A stretch of DNA of 64,000 nt from Microbacterium helvum (lineage in GTDB: Bacteria > Actinomycetota > Actinomycetes > Actinomycetales > Microbacteriaceae). The stretch is taken from assembly GCF_014779795.1 (NCBI RefSeq), contig NZ_JACXZS010000002.1, forward strand, positions 310,001 through 374,000, read 5' to 3'. Made by a program: the position numbers and the translations under genes. This document shows, piece after piece, positions 43,398 to 56,039 of this stretch; position 1 is the first letter of the stretch; every line of letters starts with the position of its first letter. The notes beneath the pieces are model-generated. The model was not told the origin of the DNA. It ran no database searches and worked only from the letters and a program-made list of their open reading frames with translations.

Positions 43398-45352
43398 CGG
43401 CGCTCGTCCCTGCTGCGTGCGAGGTCGGGCAGCGTGGGGATCTCCGAGGTCTGCGCTCCCCGGGCGACCGGGATGCGGGTGCCGAGCACCTGCGCCACCA
43501 CATCGTGGGCGATCTTCGACGCCGTGAGCCCGGCATCCTCGAGGATCTGCTCGCGTGACGCATGATCGATGAACTCGTCGGGCACGCCCAGCTCGTCCAC
43601 GGCGGTGTCGACGCCGGCCTCGCGCAGCACCTGCCGCACGCGCGTGCCGATGCCGCCGACGCGGATGCCGTCCTCGATCGTGATGACGAGGCGATGGGAT
43701 GCCGCCAGCTCGACGATCGACGGCTGCACGGGGATCGCCCAGCGCGGGTCGACGACGGTGGCGCCGATCCCCTGCGCACGCAGGCGTTCGGCGACGTCGA
43801 CGGCGACGTGCGCCATCGGCCCGATGCCCACGAGCAGGACGTCCGGCGTCTCGGACCGCACGAGCACATCGACGCCGTCGTGCAGGCGCTCCAGCGTCGG
43901 GATCTCGGCGCTCACGCCGCCCTTCGGGAAGCGGATCACCGTCGGACCGTCGTCCACCGCCACGGCCTCGCGCAGCTCTTCGCGCAGGCGGGTCTCGTCG
44001 CGTGGCACCGCGATGCGGATGTGCGGAACGAGCTGCAGCATCGCCAGATCCCAGATGCCGTGGTGGCTCGGTCCGTCCGGTCCGGTGACGCCGGCGCGGT
44101 CGAGCACGAAGGTGACCCCCGCCTTGTGGAGGGCGACATCCATCAGCACCTGGTCGAAGGCGCGGTTCATGAACGTCGCATAGATCGCGACGACCGGATG
44201 CAGCCCTCCGAAGGCGAGACCTGCCGCCGAGGCGACGGCGTGCTGCTCGGCGATGCCCACGTCGTAGACCCGGTCGGGGAATCGCTGCGCGAACGGCAGC
44301 AGGCCGGTCGGGCGCAGCATCGCCGCCGTCATCGCGATGACGTCGGAGCGCTCCTCGCCCACCGACACCAGCTCATCGGCGAAGACGTCGGTCCAGGCGA
44401 GACCTCCCGAGCTGCCGAGCGCCTCGCCGGTCACCGGGTCGATCTTGCCGACGGCGTGGAACTGGTCCGCCTCGTCTTCGAGCGCCGGCGCGTAGCCGCG
44501 GCCCTTCTCGGTGATCGCGTGCACGATGACGGGGGCGCCGTAGGACTTCGCGAGCTCGAGGGTCTCGAGCAGCGCGGCGAGGTCGTGGCCGTCGACGGGG
44601 CCGAGGTACTTGATGTCGAGGTTCGAGTACAGGGCCGCGTTGTTCGTGAAGCGCGACAGGAAGCCATGGGTGCCGCCGCGGATGCCGCGGTACATCGCAC
44701 GCCCCGCCGGACCGAACCGTCGGAAGAGCGAGTCCGAGCCGCGGTGCAGCGAACGATAGCCGTCGGTCGTGCGCACGCGATTGAGATAGCGCGCCATGCC
44801 GCCGATGGTGGGGGCGTAGGAGCGTCCGTTGTCGTTCACGACGATGACCAGGTTGCGGTCGTTGTCGTCGGAGATGTTGTTGAGCGCCTCCCACGTCATG
44901 CCGCCGGTGAGAGCGCCGTCGCCGACCACCGCGACGACGTGCCGGTCCTTGCGGCCGGTGCGCGTCAGCGCGCGTGAGACGCCGTCAGCCCAGCTGAGCG
45001 AGCTGGACGCATGTGAGGACTCCACGACGTCGTGCGGGCTCTCGGACCGCTGCGGGTAGCCGGCCAGGCCGCCGCGCGTGCGAAGCCTCGTGAAGTCCTG
45101 CCGCCCCGTCAGCAGCTTGTGCACGTAGGACTGATGCCCGGTGTCGAACACGATGGGGTCGTTCGGGGAATCGAACACGCGATGAAGCGCGATCGTGAGC
45201 TCGACGACACCCAGGTTCGGGCCGAGATGACCGCCCGTGCGGGACACGTTCTCGACGAGGAACCCGCGGATCTCGTCCGCCAGCTGTTCCAGCTGATCGA
45301 CGCTCAGGGCATCGAGGTCACGGGGCCCGGTGATGGACGACAACAGCGACAT
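43394..45352 (-). CDS. dxs: 1-deoxy-D-xylulose-5-phosphate synthase
   Basis: 652 residues, usual length. First step of the MEP isoprenoid pathway, joining pyruvate and glyceraldehyde 3-phosphate with thiamine diphosphate. N-terminal FDTGHQSYVHKLLTGR, the ThDP site VVAVVGDGALTGGMTWEALNNI...VIVVNDN and the transketolase-type YDVGIAEQHAVASAAGLAFGG are clear. The ATG (MSLLSSITGPRDLDAL) is preceded by AAAGGAG. It lies downstream of acnA beyond a terminator, so it probably has its own promoter in the short gap. Confidence 0.98.
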   Translation of the reverse strand: MSLLSSITGPRDLDALSVDQLEQLADEIRGFLVENVSRTGGHLGPNLGVVELTIALHRVFDSPNDPIVFDTGHQSYVHKLLTGRQDFTRLRTRGGLAGYPQRSESPHDVVESSHASSSLSWADGVSRALTRTGRKDRHVVAVVGDGALTGGMTWEALNNISDDNDRNLVIVVNDNGRSYAPTIGGMARYLNRVRTTDGYRSLHRGSDSLFRRFGPAGRAMYRGIRGGTHGFLSRFTNNAALYSNLDIKYLGPVDGHDLAALLETLELAKSYGAPVIVHAITEKGRGYAPALEDEADQFHAVGKIDPVTGEALGSSGGLAWTDVFADELVSVGEERSDVIAMTAAMLRPTGLLPFAQRFPDRVYDVGIAEQHAVASAAGLAFGGLHPVVAIYATFMNRAFDQVLMDVALHKAGVTFVLDRAGVTGPDGPSHHGIWDLAMLQLVPHIRIAVPRDETRLREELREAVAVDDGPTVIRFPKGGVSAEIPTLERLHDGVDVLVRSETPDVLLVGIGPMAHVAVDVAERLRAQGIGATVVDPRWAIPVQPSIVELAASHRLVITIEDGIRVGGIGTRVRQVLREAGVDTAVDELGVPDEFIDHASREQILEDAGLTASKIAHDVVAQVLGTRIPVARGAQTSEIPTLPDLARSRDERR

Positions 45353-45408
45353 CCCCGCTCCTTTCCCGGCCCGGACGGGCCCTGTCAGTCTACCCGCGGC
45401 ACGACGAA

Positions 45409-45434
45409 GGACCGGGTGCCGAGGCACCCGGTCC
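45409..45434 (-). terminator. Terminator after acnA
   Basis: 12-bp perfect inverted repeat (GGACCGGGTGCC and its complement) around GA, 15 bases past the acnA stop. Confidence 0.75.
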
Positions 45435-45449
45435 CCCGTGAATCCGCTG

Positions 45450-48284
<2,835 letters not shown>

Positions 48285-48395
48285 GTCTGTCTCCTTCGTC
48301 GGCGGCGGGAGCTGGCCGGAACACCGGCATCCCCATCTTCCCCCGCGACGTGGCCCTCTGCTAGTGAGGTCGCCCTAATCCCCGCGGCGGAAAAC

Positions 48396-48413
48396 TATCT
48401 TGATGTCAAGATA
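48396..48413. promoter_or_regulatory. 18-bp palindrome upstream of acnA
   Basis: TATCTTGA-TG-TCAAGATA, a perfect 8-bp inverted repeat in an AT-rich patch 112 bases upstream of the acnA start and 6 bases past the DUF3159 stop. On the minus strand it contains TTGACA, so it may overlap a -35. A regulator site is likely; its identity is unknown. Confidence 0.65.
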
Positions 48414-48419
48414 AATGTA

Positions 48420-49175
48420 TCACTTCGGGGCAGGCGGGTAGAGCGCTCGCACGGCGAGCCACGTGACGGCGACGAGCGGAGCGAACAGCGGCAGGCCCAT
48501 CACGAGCTTGAGCGTTCCGAGCGCCGTCACGTCGTTCGCGAAGTACAGCGGCAGCTGCACGACGAGTCGCGCGGCGAACAGCCCCGCCCAGGCGATCGAG
48601 AGCCAGAAGAAGGCGCGGCGCTTGCGACGGTCGGCGCGCCAGGCGGTGCCCTCCCCCATCAGGAATCCGACTGCGAGACCGATGAGGGGCCACCCGACGA
48701 GCGCAGAGACGAGGAACGCCGTGCCGTAGACGCCGTTGGTGACGAAGCCCCACAGGAAGTTGTCGGCGGCTCGGCCGGTCCACAGCGACAGCGCGGCCGC
48801 GGCGACGGTCGCGATGAGGCCGCCGAGCGCCGCCGTGACGGGCTGCCTCTGGATCAGGCGGACGGCGGTGAACACGGCGGCGATGCCCACGGACACGCCC
48901 AGAGAGAGGACGAGTTCCTTCGTGATCGTGAAGAGGACCACGAAGGCGAGACTCGGCAGAACGGATTCGAGGATGCCGCGCCATCCGCCCATCGCCGACC
49001 AGACCACGTGCCCGGTGCTCTTGCCCTCGGCGGGGTCGAGCCCGGCGCGCCGGGCGGCGCCGCCGAGGGCTGCTCCCAGGATCTCGGACGCCGAGCCCGG
49101 CGCTTCGGGCGGTGTCGTGGACGGGCTGTCGGCCGGTGCCGCGGACGCGTCCTCGGACCGCGAGTCGTCGCTCAC
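48420..49175 (-). CDS. DUF3159 family membrane protein
   Basis: 251 residues. A disordered N-terminus of about 45 residues (SEDASAAPADSPST) is followed by six predicted membrane helices in a compact domain (WRGILESVLPSLAFVVLFTITKELVLSLGVSVG, then RLIQRQPVTAALGGLIATVAAAALSLWTGRAADNFLWGFVTNGVYG). The RQPVTAALGG and GRAADNFLWG segments are DUF3159 hallmarks. The family is actinobacterial and unassigned. GTG start overlapping the DUF3710 stop by 4 bases: dut, DUF3710 and DUF3159 form a tight operon. Confidence 0.93.
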   Translation of the reverse strand: MSDDSRSEDASAAPADSPSTTPPEAPGSASEILGAALGGAARRAGLDPAEGKSTGHVVWSAMGGWRGILESVLPSLAFVVLFTITKELVLSLGVSVGIAAVFTAVRLIQRQPVTAALGGLIATVAAAALSLWTGRAADNFLWGFVTNGVYGTAFLVSALVGWPLIGLAVGFLMGEGTAWRADRRKRRAFFWLSIAWAGLFAARLVVQLPLYFANDVTALGTLKLVMGLPLFAPLVAVTWLAVRALYPPAPK

Positions 49176-49771
49176 GCGGTGCCCGGCGTCGCCGGCATGC
49201 GCAGTGGGATGAGGTCTCGCGGCGGCATCGGAGACCCGCCGCGCACGACCACGATCGAGCGGAACAGGTCCTCGATCGCCGCGGCGGCGTCGACGTCCGC
49301 GGTCGCGGCCCCGCCGATGACGCCGCGCAGGAACCAGCGCGGCCCGTCGACGCCGACGAAGCGCGCGAGCCGTTTGCCGGCGGTGGCCTCGGGCCCCGCG
49401 GCGACCGGCACCTCGGCGAGCAGCTCGGGGCCGAGGGGGCCCTCGCGCTCCTCGACGCGGCCGCCCTGCTGGCGGATCTGCTGGCGGATCTGCTCGCGCG
49501 TCTCCTCCCACAGTCCGGCCGAGCGCGGCGCCGCGAACGGCTGAACCTGCAGCGTGGAGCCCGAGTAGTCCAGTCCGACGGCGACGATGCGCTTGGTCTG
49601 CTCCTCGACCTCGAGACGCAGGTTCAGGCCTTCGCGCGGGAGGATCTTGATGCCGCCGAGGTCGATGTACGGGCGCACCGGGTTCGCCTCGGACTCGTCG
49701 AACGGACCGGCCGTCGCGCGGTCTTCGGGGGCGACCTTGCGGGGGCCGTCCGCGGGCGTGGGGTCGGTCAT
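49172..49771 (-). CDS. DUF3710 family protein
   Basis: 199 residues, no membrane segments. Core pattern: RPYIDLGGIKILPREGLNLRLEVEEQTKRIVAV, LQVQPFAAPRSAGLWEETREQIRQQIRQQGG, GPLGPELLAEVP and FVGVDGPRWFLRGVIGG. DUF3710 follows dut in most actinobacteria; its role is unknown. Translation is coupled on both sides by 4-base overlaps with dut and DUF3159. Confidence 0.94.
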   Translation of the reverse strand: MTDPTPADGPRKVAPEDRATAGPFDESEANPVRPYIDLGGIKILPREGLNLRLEVEEQTKRIVAVGLDYSGSTLQVQPFAAPRSAGLWEETREQIRQQIRQQGGRVEEREGPLGPELLAEVPVAAGPEATAGKRLARFVGVDGPRWFLRGVIGGAATADVDAAAAIEDLFRSIVVVRGGSPMPPRDLIPLRMPATPGTA

Positions 49772-50220
49772 GCGAGGACTCCGTCCTTCTGGTAGCCGGT
49801 GGAGCCGAAGCCGCCCTCGCCGCGGACGCTGTCGGGCAGCTCGTCCACCGGCACGAAGCGGGCGCGCGGCACCGGCATCACGATGATCTGTGCGATGCGG
49901 TCGCCGACCGCGATGTCGTGCGCCTGCTCGCGATCGGTGTTGAGCAGGATGACCTTGATCTCGCCGCGGTACCCCGCGTCGATGGTGCCCGGCGCGTTCA
50001 CGACCGTGATGCCGTGCTTGGCCGCGAGGCCGCTGCGCGGGACCACGAAGGCGACGTGCCCGTCCGGCAGGGCGATGCGCACGCCGGTTCCGACGAGGGC
50101 GCGGTCGCCGGGTTCGAGGCGCACGGCCTCGGCGGCGACGAGGTCGGCGCCGGCGTCGCCCGGGTGCGCGTACACCGGGACGTCGGAGGCGATAATGGGG
50201 ACGTCCACCGTTTCAGTCAC
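49768..50220 (-). CDS. dut: Deoxyuridine 5'-triphosphate nucleotidohydrolase
   Basis: 150 residues, trimeric dUTPase. Motifs in order: 1 HPGDAGADL, 2 PRSGLAAKHG, 3 VVNAPGTIDAGYRGEI with the catalytic Asp and stacking Tyr, 4 RIAQIIVMP, 5 EGGFGSTG. It keeps uracil out of DNA and supplies dUMP. A TACCCT -10 lies 6 bases before the GTG start, so the operon is probably leaderless. Divergent from DUF3093 with only 12 bases between start codons. Confidence 0.98.
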   Translation of the reverse strand: MTETVDVPIIASDVPVYAHPGDAGADLVAAEAVRLEPGDRALVGTGVRIALPDGHVAFVVPRSGLAAKHGITVVNAPGTIDAGYRGEIKVILLNTDREQAHDIAVGDRIAQIIVMPVPRARFVPVDELPDSVRGEGGFGSTGYQKDGVLA

Positions 50221-50226
50221 CCAACG

Positions 50227-50232
50227 AGGGTA
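50227..50232 (-). promoter_or_regulatory. -10 element (TACCCT) of the dut operon
   Basis: TACCCT on the minus strand with a 6-base gap to the dut GTG, inside the 12-base gap to the divergent DUF3093 gene. Confidence 0.55.
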
Positions 50233-50751
50233 ATGCAGAACACACCGCGCAATGCCGGGCCCGCAGCGGCCGCCGCCGGGGCGACCCCGGCGGACCGATA
50301 TCGGGAGCGCCTCGGGCCCTCGCTGTGGATCCTCGTGGCGGCCGCACTGGCCGGTCCGATGGCCGCGCTGGTCTTCACGCCGATCGACACGACGGTGGCG
50401 CTGGTCATCGGGGCGGCGGTGAGCGTCCTGGTGATCTGTCTGCTGATCCTCGGGGCGCCGACCGTGTCCGTCCAGGACGGCGAACTGCGCGCCGGTCGCG
50501 CGCACATCGGCGCCGAGTTCCTCGGCGAGCCGCGCGCCTACACCGCGGACGACGCCCGCCACGCGCGCGGTGCGGGACTCGATCCGCGCGCGTGGCACCT
50601 GCTGCGCGGCGGGATCGACGGAGTCGTCGTGATCCCGGTGACAGACGAAGACGATCCGACGACCGCGTGGGTGATCTCCTCGCGGACGCCGGATCGTCTT
50701 GCCGCCGCTGTGCGGCGGGCTCAGGTCAAGCGGCGCACTCCGAGCAGATAG
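50233..50751 (+). CDS. DUF3093 family membrane protein
   Basis: 172 residues from ATG (MQNTPRNAGPAAAAAG). RYRERLGPSLWILVAAALAGPMAALVFTPI gives the first helix and TTVALVIGAAVSVLVICLLILGAP the second; the remaining 90 residues are a soluble domain (TVSVQDGELRAGRAHIGAEFLGEPRAY, then GTVIPVTDEDDPTTAWVISSRTPDRLAAAV-like). This is the standard DUF3093 layout. The function is unknown. Convergent with DUF4193, overlapping it by 26 bases. Confidence 0.92.
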   Translation: MQNTPRNAGPAAAAAGATPADRYRERLGPSLWILVAAALAGPMAALVFTPIDTTVALVIGAAVSVLVICLLILGAPTVSVQDGELRAGRAHIGAEFLGEPRAYTADDARHARGAGLDPRAWHLLRGGIDGVVVIPVTDEDDPTTAWVISSRTPDRLAAAVRRAQVKRRTPSR

Positions 50752-51019
50752 GCCCGTCTGCGCTCTCGTGGTCCAGCTGCGAGCGGTGCTTCACGAGGAA
50801 GCAGTTCGCACAGGTGAACTCGTCCTCCTGCGCGGGAAGCACGACGACGTCGAGCTCGAGGTCCGACAGGTCGGCGCCGGGCAGCTCGAAGCCCGACGGG
50901 TTGTCGGCGTCCTCCACGTCCACCGAGCCCGAAAGCTTGTCGGGAACCCGCTCCTTGAGGGCCTCGATCGACTCGCTGTCGTCCTCGGTCTTGCGGGGGG
51001 CGTCGTAATCGGTTGCCAT
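50726..51019 (-). CDS. DUF4193 family zinc-ribbon-like protein
   Basis: 97 residues from MATDYDAPRKT. An acidic N-terminal two thirds (DDSESIEALKERVPDKLSG) and a C-terminal knuckle with CxxC (FTCANCFLVKH and DGPICSECAA) that probably binds one zinc. DUF4193 proteins are abundant small actinobacterial proteins next to sepH and dut; they resemble RNA polymerase-binding acidic proteins, but no role is proven. GAGATC lies 7 bases before the ATG. Confidence 0.94.
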   Translation of the reverse strand: MATDYDAPRKTEDDSESIEALKERVPDKLSGSVDVEDADNPSGFELPGADLSDLELDVVVLPAQEDEFTCANCFLVKHRSQLDHESADGPICSECAA

Positions 51020-51226
51020 GCGTGAAGATCTCAACTTCCGGGGTATCGCGGGTTGCGCTCGCCCTTACGGGCGGCGATAGTTTGCACGACGGCTACGGTT
51101 TTCGCAAATGCGCTCTGCCCGCATCCGACCGTGCGTTCGCGTGAAACTCGCGCCACGCGTGGGATATTCCCGGCCCCTGCGATGCGCTGTGACAGCATGG
51201 GCGGGACAGCTGGAAGGGGCGTTCGC

Positions 51227-52267
51227 ATGGAACAGCTCAAGGTCATCGGAACCGAGGACGACAAGCTCATCCTGGCGACCGAGTCGGGCGACAGGTTCTC
51301 GCTCGACGTCGACGACGTGCTGCGGGTGGAACTTCGCAAGGCTCGTCGCGATCGAGACCCCGAGTCGCAGGCACCGCGGCCGAGTCCGCGCGAGATCCAG
51401 TCGCACATCCGCGCCGGTCTGTCGGCGCGTGAGGTCGCCGAGCTGCTCGGCGCCCGCGTCGAAGACATCGAGCGATTCGAAGGCCCCGTACTGGCCGAAC
51501 GCGAGCACATCGTCGGCCAGGCGCTGGCCGTACCCGTGCTGCTCGGCGGCGGGGACTTCGACGGCGACGGCCAGGCGACGTTCGGGTCTGCACTGCGCGT
51601 CAAGCTCGCCGAGGCCGGCGCTTCCGGCGAACGCTGGACGAGCTGGAAAGAGCCGAGCGGCTGGATCGTGAAGCTCGAGTTCACCGCCGGTGAGGTCGAC
51701 CACGACGCCCGGTGGGGATTCGATCCGCGGCGCAGCACGCTGACGCCGCTCAATGCGGACGCCGTGCAGCTGTCGCGTCAGGGCTCGCTTCCCGACGGGC
51801 TCATCCCCCGTCTGCGCGCCCTCGAGGTCGTCCACCCGAAGGACGACTCGAGATTCGACAGCGGCGCCTTCGGTCCGCGGCGTCTTCCGGATGCCGACCT
51901 CGAGTCGCCCGATCTGCCCGCGCCCGCGGCGCCGGCGGTGCAGCAGGCGGCGATCAAGCGTGCGAGCGAGCCCACCGTGGTGACGTCGGCAGAGACCGCG
52001 GACCTGCTCGAAGCTCTCCGCCGCCGCCGCGGCCAGCGCGAACCGCTCCCCGGCGCCGAAGAGGCAGCCGCTCCGCGCGGCTCGGCGCCGGTGGCGCTGT
52101 TCGACGCCCTCGAGCCCGGTTACGACGAGTCATCGGGCGACGACGAGCCCACGGCGTCGGACTATCAGGCTCCGTCCCCCGCGGTCGCCGAGGCAGGTCG
52201 GCGCAAGGGACGCACCTCGATGCCGTCGTGGGACGAGATCGTCTTCGGCGCCCGCACCGAGGACTGA
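51227..52267 (+). CDS. sepH: Septation protein SepH
   Basis: 346 residues. The N-terminal DUF3071 domain runs to about residue 170: MEQLKVIGTEDDKLILATESGDRFSLDVD, REIQSHIRAGLSAREVAELLGARVEDIERFEGPVLAEREHI with a helix-turn-helix-like core. The C-terminal half is disordered and ends in RRKGRTSMPSWDEIVFGARTED, a conserved tail. In Streptomyces and mycobacteria SepH binds FtsZ and promotes filament assembly. GGAAGGGGC precedes the ATG. The 207-base gap to DUF4193 holds divergent promoters. Confidence 0.95.
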   Translation: MEQLKVIGTEDDKLILATESGDRFSLDVDDVLRVELRKARRDRDPESQAPRPSPREIQSHIRAGLSAREVAELLGARVEDIERFEGPVLAEREHIVGQALAVPVLLGGGDFDGDGQATFGSALRVKLAEAGASGERWTSWKEPSGWIVKLEFTAGEVDHDARWGFDPRRSTLTPLNADAVQLSRQGSLPDGLIPRLRALEVVHPKDDSRFDSGAFGPRRLPDADLESPDLPAPAAPAVQQAAIKRASEPTVVTSAETADLLEALRRRRGQREPLPGAEEAAAPRGSAPVALFDALEPGYDESSGDDEPTASDYQAPSPAVAEAGRRKGRTSMPSWDEIVFGARTED

Positions 52268-52282
52268 TTCCCGGACACGTGC

Positions 52283-53398
52283 TCAGGCGAACGCGCCGAG
52301 CCGGATGAGCGGCACCATCCGCTCCTCGTCGGTCAGCGATCCGTGCTGCCCGATCATCTTCTGCGGAGCCTTGTCGGCGACGCGATCGTCGTAGTACGCG
52401 ATGCCCGACCGGGGCGCGACGATCACGTCCCCGATCCGCTCGCGCACTTCGGGGGCGACCTCTCCGAGCAGCCCCGAGGCGATGAGCTCGTCGCGCGAGG
52501 CGATCCAGGATCGGGATGCCTCGGCCTCGCGCCATCGTGCCAGCACCCCGTCGGCCGCACCGGCCTCGGCATAGAGGTGCAGCATGCGGGGCTCGCCTCC
52601 GATCAGGCGCACCCCCTCCACGAGGCGGTCGCCCTCATGCAGGAGGATGTGCCGGTGGCGTGGCACGTCGATCATGCCGTGATCGGACGTGACGACGACG
52701 CCCGTGCCGCGATCCAGGGCGTCCGAGAGCGTGCGGGCGGCGGCATCCACCCGCTCCAGGGTCGCGACCCACTCGTCGGACTCCCAGCCGCGCTTGTGGC
52801 CGACGGCGTCGAGATCGGGCGCGTAAAGGTAGGTCAGCGAACCGGGGTGGCGCGCGGCGAGGTCGGCGGCGATGCGGACGCGTTCGTCGAGATCGTCTGC
52901 GGCATGGAACTCAGCGGCGCCGAGCGTGGCCGCGGTGAAGCCGGTGCCGGCGTACTCGCGACGCGAGACGGCGAAGAACGGGCGCCCGAGGCGGGCCGAG
53001 AGCGGCGCCGCGCGCTGGAACGACAGCGGGAGACCGTCGGTGTCCCACCCGCGCAGCTGGTTGACGACGTCGTCGGTGCCGGGTACGCGGGCGCGGTAGC
53101 CCACGATGCCGTGCTCACCCGGCGGGGTGCCGGTCAGCAGACTGGTGAGCGCAGCCGCCGTCGTGGACGGGAAGACGGTGCGCGCGGCATCCCTCTTGGC
53201 CCGAGCCTCCGACAGGAACCGTGCGTGCCCCGCGCGCTGCGAGAGGTTGTGCACCCCCAGTCCGTCGAGCACCCAGACGATCGCGCTGCGCGCCGGCGCG
53301 AACCACTCCGAGGCGCCGTCCAGCGCGGCCGACATCTCGGGGACGACACGGATGAGGGTCCGGGCTCGGGGCGGGTCCGCGGGTAGGCTGAGTGACAT
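52283..53398 (-). CDS. Alkaline phosphatase superfamily protein (nucleotide pyrophosphatase/phosphodiesterase type)
   Basis: 371 residues from [10 protein letters not shown]. Metal and catalytic residues: IVWVLDGLG (first Asp), [26 protein letters not shown] with the nucleophilic Thr, [13 protein letters not shown] (Asp, His), [11 protein letters not shown] (Asp-His) and a last His in IGQHGSLT. All the residues expected of a two-metal phosphodiesterase are present. No signal peptide, so probably cytoplasmic. Its position between sepH and parC is conserved in actinobacteria. The substrate is unknown. Confidence 0.93.
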   Translation of the reverse strand: MSLSLPADPPRARTLIRVVPEMSAALDGASEWFAPARSAIVWVLDGLGVHNLSQRAGHARFLSEARAKRDAARTVFPSTTAAALTSLLTGTPPGEHGIVGYRARVPGTDDVVNQLRGWDTDGLPLSFQRAAPLSARLGRPFFAVSRREYAGTGFTAATLGAAEFHAADDLDERVRIAADLAARHPGSLTYLYAPDLDAVGHKRGWESDEWVATLERVDAAARTLSDALDRGTGVVVTSDHGMIDVPRHRHILLHEGDRLVEGVRLIGGEPRMLHLYAEAGAADGVLARWREAEASRSWIASRDELIASGLLGEVAPEVRERIGDVIVAPRSGIAYYDDRVADKAPQKMIGQHGSLTDEERMVPLIRLGAFA

Positions 53399-53466
53399 CG
53401 GGGTCAGTCTCGCACACCGCGGTCGCGCCCCTTCTCTCCCGCCGTCACCCGAGGCTTCCAGGTCAC

Positions 53467-55926
53467 ATGCCCGCATCCCGCACCGACTCCTCCCCCGCCG
53501 ACCACGGACGCATCGAGGACGTCGACGTCTCTTCCGAGATGCAGACGTCGTTCCTCGAGTACGCGTACTCGGTCATCTACTCGCGCGCCCTCCCCGACGC
53601 GCGTGACGGACTCAAGCCGGTCCAGCGCCGCATCCTGTTCCAGATGGCCGACATGGGCCTGCGGCCCGACCGAGGCCACGTCAAGAGCGCGCGCGTCGTG
53701 GGCGAGGTGATGGGAAAGCTGCACCCGCACGGCGACGCCCCCATCTACGACGCGCTCGTGCGGCTCGCGCAGCCGTTCTCGCTGCGGGTGCCGCTCGTCG
53801 ACGGCCACGGCAACTTCGGCTCGCTCGACGACGGCCCCGCCGCGCCCCGTTACACCGAGGCGCGTCTGGCCGCGCCGGCGCTCGCGCTCACCGAGAACCT
53901 CGACGAGGACGTCGTCGACTTCATCCCCAACTACGACGGCCAGTTCCAGCAGCCGGAGGTGCTGCCCGCGGCGTTCCCCAACCTGCTCGTCAACGGCACC
54001 ACCGGCATCGCGGTCGGCATGGCCACGAACATGGCTCCGCACAACCTCATCGAGGTCGTCGGCGCCGCGACGCATCTGCTCGACAATCCCGAGGCGACGG
54101 TCGAAGAGCTGATGGAGTTCGTCCCCGGACCCGACCTTCCCGGCGGCGGCATCATCGTCGGCCTCGACGGCATCAAGGACGCCTACACGAACGGCCGCGG
54201 CAGCTTCCGCACGCGCGCCAAGGTGTCGATCGAGTCGCTCGGCCCGCGCCGGACCGGCCTCGTGGTCACCGAGCTCCCCTACCTCGTCGGCCCCGAGCGT
54301 GTGATCGAGAAGATCAAGGACGCCGTCAACGCGAAGAAGCTGCAAGGCATCTCGGACGTCACCGACCTCACCGACCGCCACAAGGGCCTGCGCCTGGTCA
54401 TCGGCATCAAGACAGGCTTCGACCCGCAGGCGGTGCTCGACCACCTGTACCGGCTCACGCCGCTCGAGGACTCGTTCAGCATCAACAACGTGGCCCTCGT
54501 CGAGGGTCAGCCGCAGACCCTCGGACTCCGCGAGCTGCTGCGCGTGTACCTCGACCACCGCATCAGCGTCGTCACGCGGCGCAGCCGCTATCGGCTCGAC
54601 CGCCGCAAAGAGCGTCTGCACCTTGTCGAGGGTCTCCTCATCGCGATCCTCGACATCGACGAGGTCATCCAGGTCATCCGCGCATCAGACGACGGTGAGC
54701 AGGCGCGCACACGCCTCATGGACGTGTTCGACCTGTCGCAGCCCCAGGCCGAGTACATCCTCGAACTGCGGCTGCGTCGGCTCACGAAGTTCTCGCGCAT
54801 CGAGCTCGAGACCGAGCGCGACAACCTCAAGGCCGAGATCGCCCAGCTCGAAGAGCTGCTCGGCAGCGACCTGCTGCTGCGTGCGCAGGTCGCCAAGGAA
54901 CTGGATGCCGCCGCCGAAGCATTCGGGACGCCCCGGCGCACGCTGCTGCTCAACGGCGGACCGGTGCAGCCGCGGTCGCGCGCAGCCGCCGCGGTCGCCG
55001 ATCTGCAGATCGCGGATTCGCCGTGCCGCGTGTACCTGTCGGCGACGGGCCGGATGGTGCGGGCCGAGCTGGACGCGACCGCACCCGGAGGCGGCATCGT
55101 CGCCCCGACCCGCCGTTCCAAGCACGACGCGGTCCGCTCGTCGGTCGACACCACGACGCGCGGCGACGTCGGCGCTGTCACGAGTCTCGGCCGCCTCGTG
55201 CGGTTCACTCCCGTCGACCTGCCGTCGGTGCCGGGCAACTCCGTGCAGCTCGCCGCAGGAACGCGTGTCGACCAGTACCTGGGGCTCGCATCCGGCGAGC
55301 ACGTGGTCGCGCTCGTCCCGCTCGTCGACGCACCGCCGATCGCCGTCGGAACCGCGCAGGGCGTCGTCAAGCGCGTCGCCGCCACCGAGCTCGGCAGCAA
55401 GCACGACATCGAGATCATCTCGCTGAAGGACGGCGACCGCGTGGTCGGAGCCGCACCCGCCTCGGACGGCGCGGAGCTCGTGTTCGTCGCGAACGACGCA
55501 CAGCTGCTGCGCTTCGACGCGTCGTCGGTGCGCCCGCAGGGGCGCTCGGCCGGTGGCATGGCGGGCATCCGGCTCGCGCCCGGCGCCGAGGTGATCGCCT
55601 TCGACGTCGTCGGCGCCACTGCCTTCGACGCCGTCGTGGTGACGATCGCGGGTTCGAACAGCGCCATCGCCGGGACCGACGCCGGCAGCGCGAAGGTGTC
55701 GCTGTTCAGCGAGTTCCCCGCGAAGGGGCGTGCCACCGGCGGTGTTCGCGCCCAGCGCCTGCTCAAGGGCGAGGATGCACTGACCCTCGCGTGGGTCGGC
55801 TCCGACCCCCGTGCGGTGGGCACCGACGGCGCGACGCGCGCGCTTCCCGAGCCTGGCGCCAAGCGCGACGCCTCGGGCACGCCCCTCGACGGCGTCATCG
55901 GCGCCGTGGGCACCGGCATCCACTGA
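53467..55926 (+). CDS. parC: DNA topoisomerase IV subunit A
   Basis: 819 residues. The type IIA breakage-reunion domain has [25 protein letters not shown]-like start, [19 protein letters not shown] and the catalytic Tyr in [11 protein letters not shown]. The C-terminal beta-pinwheel has several GxxR-type blades but no clear GyrA box, which fits ParC rather than GyrA. With ParE it separates linked daughter chromosomes. A TAGGCT -10 at 53383-53388 lies inside the 5' end of the divergent phosphodiesterase gene. Convergent with parE. Confidence 0.95.
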   Translation: MPASRTDSSPADHGRIEDVDVSSEMQTSFLEYAYSVIYSRALPDARDGLKPVQRRILFQMADMGLRPDRGHVKSARVVGEVMGKLHPHGDAPIYDALVRLAQPFSLRVPLVDGHGNFGSLDDGPAAPRYTEARLAAPALALTENLDEDVVDFIPNYDGQFQQPEVLPAAFPNLLVNGTTGIAVGMATNMAPHNLIEVVGAATHLLDNPEATVEELMEFVPGPDLPGGGIIVGLDGIKDAYTNGRGSFRTRAKVSIESLGPRRTGLVVTELPYLVGPERVIEKIKDAVNAKKLQGISDVTDLTDRHKGLRLVIGIKTGFDPQAVLDHLYRLTPLEDSFSINNVALVEGQPQTLGLRELLRVYLDHRISVVTRRSRYRLDRRKERLHLVEGLLIAILDIDEVIQVIRASDDGEQARTRLMDVFDLSQPQAEYILELRLRRLTKFSRIELETERDNLKAEIAQLEELLGSDLLLRAQVAKELDAAAEAFGTPRRTLLLNGGPVQPRSRAAAAVADLQIADSPCRVYLSATGRMVRAELDATAPGGGIVAPTRRSKHDAVRSSVDTTTRGDVGAVTSLGRLVRFTPVDLPSVPGNSVQLAAGTRVDQYLGLASGEHVVALVPLVDAPPIAVGTAQGVVKRVAATELGSKHDIEIISLKDGDRVVGAAPASDGAELVFVANDAQLLRFDASSVRPQGRSAGGMAGIRLAPGAEVIAFDVVGATAFDAVVVTIAGSNSAIAGTDAGSAKVSLFSEFPAKGRATGGVRAQRLLKGEDALTLAWVGSDPRAVGTDGATRALPEPGAKRDASGTPLDGVIGAVGTGIH

Positions 55927-55956
55927 GGTTCAGGCGAAGCGGGCCGCGGGCCTTAC

Positions 55957-56039
55957 GGGGTTTCGACTCGCTTCGCTCGCTCAACCTTGAGTCGGGTCGC
56001 GTCAACGCTCCTTCGTCGCATTGACCCGACCCGACTCAA
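55957..56039. repeat. Intergenic repeat unit and long hairpin between parC and parE
   Basis: GGGGTTTCGACTCGCTTCGC followed by TCGCTCAACC (55957-55986) is the GTTTCGA...CTCAACC dispersed repeat of related genomes. Directly after it come 19-bp inverted arms (55987-56005 and 56021-56039) with one mismatch and a 15-base loop, reaching into the parE stop. It probably acts as a bidirectional terminator. Confidence 0.7.
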
